DNA of 7,416 nucleotides, from positions 1-7,416 of the forward strand of contig JANYFQ010000561.1 of assembly GCA_025362615.1 (NCBI GenBank), written 5' to 3'. The DNA comes from Hymenobacter sp. GTDB lineage: Bacteria > Bacteroidota > Bacteroidia > Cytophagales > Hymenobacteraceae. Of the stretch, positions 5,862-7,416 are shown piece by piece; the first letter of the stretch is position 1, and every line of letters starts with the position of its first letter. Both the position numbers and the translations under genes were made by a program. The notes below the pieces were generated by a model. It did not search any database and was not told where the DNA came from. It worked only from the letters and a program-made list of their open reading frames with translations.

Positions 5862-7247
5862 TTAAACGGCTATTGCCTGGCGGCGGTCGATTTCGGCCGG
5901 GGCTGGCCCCAGCCACAACAGCGCCAGCAGCAGCCCCAAGGCACTCAAGGGCAAGGCGAAATACAAAACATGGAGCAGCGGCGGCTGCCCCAGGCGGTCG
6001 AGCAGCGCATTGAGGGGCAATAAGTTAGGCAACGCCAAAATCGACAACAACCAGTTTATACGCGGCCGGTTCCAGGCGCGGGCGTAGGCCAGTAGCGGCA
6101 GGAGCAGCAGCGCGTTGTAGAATAAATGGTAGCTGAAAAGCAACGCCAGCAAGGCCAGCAGCAGCAGCGCGTAGAGGCGGCGGGCACCGGGCGCAAAACG
6201 CAGCGCGATGAGCGGCACGGTGGGCGGTGTTTGATTAGCCAACGGCTTCGCGGCGGGTGCGGTCCGCCACAGCGCCAGCAGCCGCCCGCCCGCCGCTACC
6301 GCCAGCACCAGCCCCGCCACGGGCGCAGCCCGGTGCAGCCCCGGCCGCAAAAATTCCAGCAAATTAGCCAGGCCGAACTCCGAAATCATAGCATAGCCCA
6401 GCGGATAATCGGGGTGGGCGGGGCTGACGGCGGCGGCCTGCACATCGGCCAGCAGGGCGCGGTAGTGGGCCAGCGAGGCCAGCGGGGCAGCGGCCCACCA
6501 CCAAAAAAGGCCCATGAGCACCGCGCCCACGCCTGCCGCCACGGCCAGGCTGCGCCAGCGGCCCGTGAGCAAAAAATACCCCAACCAGGGCAATGCCACG
6601 GTTATTTTGAAGGCCGCCAGGCCCAGCAGCAACCCGGCACCGTTGCGGCGGCCGGCTTCGGCGGCGGCCCAGGCCGCACCCGCCAGCCCCAGGGCCAGGT
6701 ACGTGAGCTGCCCCATGAGCAGGGCCGCCACGGTGCCCTTGAGGGCCAGGGCCAGCAGGCCGAAATCGGCGGCGCCCAACGCCGGGCGGGCGGCGGTGCC
6801 GGGCAGTAGGCGGGCCAGCGCGCGGGCCGTGCCGAGGCAATAAACGGCCAGCGCCGCCAGCGCCAGGGCGTAGTTCAGGGGCCAGGCCACTGCGTAGGGC
6901 AGGCGGCCAAAAAGCAGCCCCAGCAACGCCGTGGCCCAGGGCGGGTAGATGTAACGCTCGTCGGGCGGGCCGGGCGCGGTGCGCGAAACCAGCCCCTCGG
7001 CCCGCACAATGCGGTGCCAACCGGCCACAAGGTGCGCGTCCTGGTACGGGTCGATGCCCTGGCGCAGCAGCCACTGCCCCACGAAAGGCGGCCGGAAATC
7101 GCCGGGCCGGTCGGCGTTGAAGGGCCGGCTGGCGATTTTGGTGGTGTTGAGGCCCACCAGCAACACCAGCACCACCACCAGTAGGGGCGGCAAGCGAAAC
7201 CAGCGAAAGACGGGCAACCGAGACAAGGAGCTTTTCAAGAAGCACAA
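5862..7247 (-). CDS. GT87/DUF2029-type polytopic membrane glycosyltransferase
   Basis: A protein of up to 461 aa that is very rich in Leu and Ala, with roughly ten or more predicted membrane helices. It resembles GT-C fold family 87 enzymes, which transfer a sugar from a polyprenyl-phosphate donor on the outer face of the inner membrane. Supporting motifs are an N-terminal helix (about 20-33) followed by GDF (49-51, likely catalytic acid), GIDPY (64-68), YIYPPW (99-104), GQLTYLAL (179-186), a lysine in AFKITVALP (212-220) and YHLFYNALLLLP (373-384). The acceptor and sugar are unknown. The frame has no ATG at its start: TTG codons at 7247, 7238 and 7226 are all possible, the last giving MSRLPVFRWF. 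An in-frame stop lies at 7265-7263. An ATG at 7266 exists only in another frame, so a short frameshift cannot be excluded. It is probably the first gene of a two-gene operon with the propeller protein. Confidence 0.82.
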   Translation of the reverse strand: MCFLKSSLSRLPVFRWFRLPPLLVVVLVLLVGLNTTKIASRPFNADRPGDFRPPFVGQWLLRQGIDPYQDAHLVAGWHRIVRAEGLVSRTAPGPPDERYIYPPWATALLGLLFGRLPYAVAWPLNYALALAALAVYCLGTARALARLLPGTAARPALGAADFGLLALALKGTVAALLMGQLTYLALGLAGAAWAAAEAGRRNGAGLLLGLAAFKITVALPWLGYFLLTGRWRSLAVAAGVGAVLMGLFWWWAAAPLASLAHYRALLADVQAAAVSPAHPDYPLGYAMISEFGLANLLEFLRPGLHRAAPVAGLVLAVAAGGRLLALWRTAPAAKPLANQTPPTVPLIALRFAPGARRLYALLLLALLALLFSYHLFYNALLLLPLLAYARAWNRPRINWLLSILALPNLLPLNALLDRLGQPPLLHVLYFALPLSALGLLLALLWLGPAPAEIDRRQAIAV

Positions 7248-7340
7248 GGTAGGCGCAGAGCCTCATTCTGGCTGGCGTTGATGCGTTCTTGGTGTTGGGT
7301 CTTAAAGCTGTTTAGCAAGATAGTTGAGGCTACAGGCGGT
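7248..7340. other. Intergenic leader upstream of the glycosyltransferase gene
   Basis: No gene is recognisable in this 93-bp stretch. It is less GC-rich than the flanking coding DNA and should contain the minus-strand promoter of the glycosyltransferase operon. No convincing Bacteroidota promoter or tRNA-like fold was found. Confidence 0.4.
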
Positions 7341-7416
7341 GCGGGCGGGCGGCTTTTTTTGTCGCCCGCCCGCTTTTTCCAGGCGGTCTGACCGGCTACC
7401 CGGTGCGGGCGGGCGG
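7337..7416 (+). repeat. Direct repeat of a GC-rich 16-mer
   Basis: CGGTGCGGGCGGGCGG occurs at 7337-7352 and again at 7401-7416, where the window ends. The first copy forms the left arm of the hairpin. The second could pair with the same right arm (7363-7373), giving an alternative fold. Confidence 0.7.
7341..7378 (+). terminator. Strong GC hairpin with T-tract (intrinsic terminator or attenuator)
   Basis: GCGGGCGGGCG (7341-7351) pairs perfectly with CGCCCGCCCGC (7363-7373), an 11-bp stem around a T-rich loop, followed directly by T5 (7374-7378). On the plus strand this is a textbook Rho-independent terminator. No plus-strand gene ends nearby, so it would end a small RNA, antisense or leader transcript, or attenuate a gene to the right of the window. 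Confidence 0.65.

Noticed and set aside
4629..6023. Plus-strand open frame of 464 codons across the propeller and glycosyltransferase genes
   Set aside because: It is antisense to two genes with recognisable motifs, starts in the microsatellite loop and has no domain features of its own.
6126..6809. Gln/Gly/Arg-rich plus-strand frame inside the glycosyltransferase region
   Set aside because: It is the complement of Leu/Ala-rich membrane helices; the glutamine runs come from CAG codons opposite CTG leucine codons.
6364..7266. Minus-strand 300-codon frame starting with ATG at 7266
   Set aside because: After the first residues it is Gly/Arg/Pro/Ala-rich and lacks membrane helices; the overlapping frame carries the GT87 motifs. 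Kept only as a hint of a possible frameshift near the start.

Overview
This GC-rich window most likely comes from a Bacteroidota bacterium, and Hymenobacter or a close relative (Cytophagales) is my best guess. The reasons are a DUF5916 outer-membrane protein, a DUF5723-like barrel with an NPANLG motif, a Bacteroidota-type secreted beta-propeller (WYFG...EGCAT...SSTQS), a GC-rich genome with AT-rich leaders, and start sites without recognisable Shine-Dalgarno sequences. The genus is an inference from protein style, not from a marker gene.

Layout from left to right. (1) The 3' part of a plus-strand DUF5916 gene, ending at 1255. (2) A REP/RAYT cassette at about 1252-2065. It has five near-identical 26-bp palindromic REP units around a minus-strand 196-aa REP-associated tyrosine transposase. 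(3) A minus-strand MeaB/ArgK-type GTPase gene (2062-3039), the chaperone of methylmalonyl-CoA mutase. (4) A 117-bp divergent intergenic region. (5) A plus-strand gene for a secreted outer-membrane beta-barrel protein (3157-4590). (6) A 107-bp convergent intergenic region with two inverted arrays of a GAGT/GAAT tetranucleotide. (7) A probable minus-strand operon: a GT87/DUF2029-type polytopic glycosyltransferase (7247-5862), then, 24 bp on, a secreted beta-propeller protein (5837-4698). (8) A right-hand intergenic region with a strong GC hairpin followed by T5 and a repeated GC-rich 16-mer at the window edge.

The most striking observation is how the REP cassette meets its genes. Each REP unit begins with the tetranucleotide GTAG or GTAA just 5' of its palindrome. 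In three of the five copies this tetranucleotide supplies the stop codon of the abutting gene: TAG for DUF5916, TAA for the transposase and TAG for meaB. The two outermost REPs carry GTAG and the three inner ones GTAA. REP1 and REP2 also form a 32-nt inverted repeat between convergent stop codons, and REP3 lies 4 nt upstream of the transposase ATG. Gene content is otherwise ordinary: cell-envelope functions, one metabolic GTPase and one domesticated-type transposase. I see no evidence of a defence system, CRISPR array, RNA gene or prophage.
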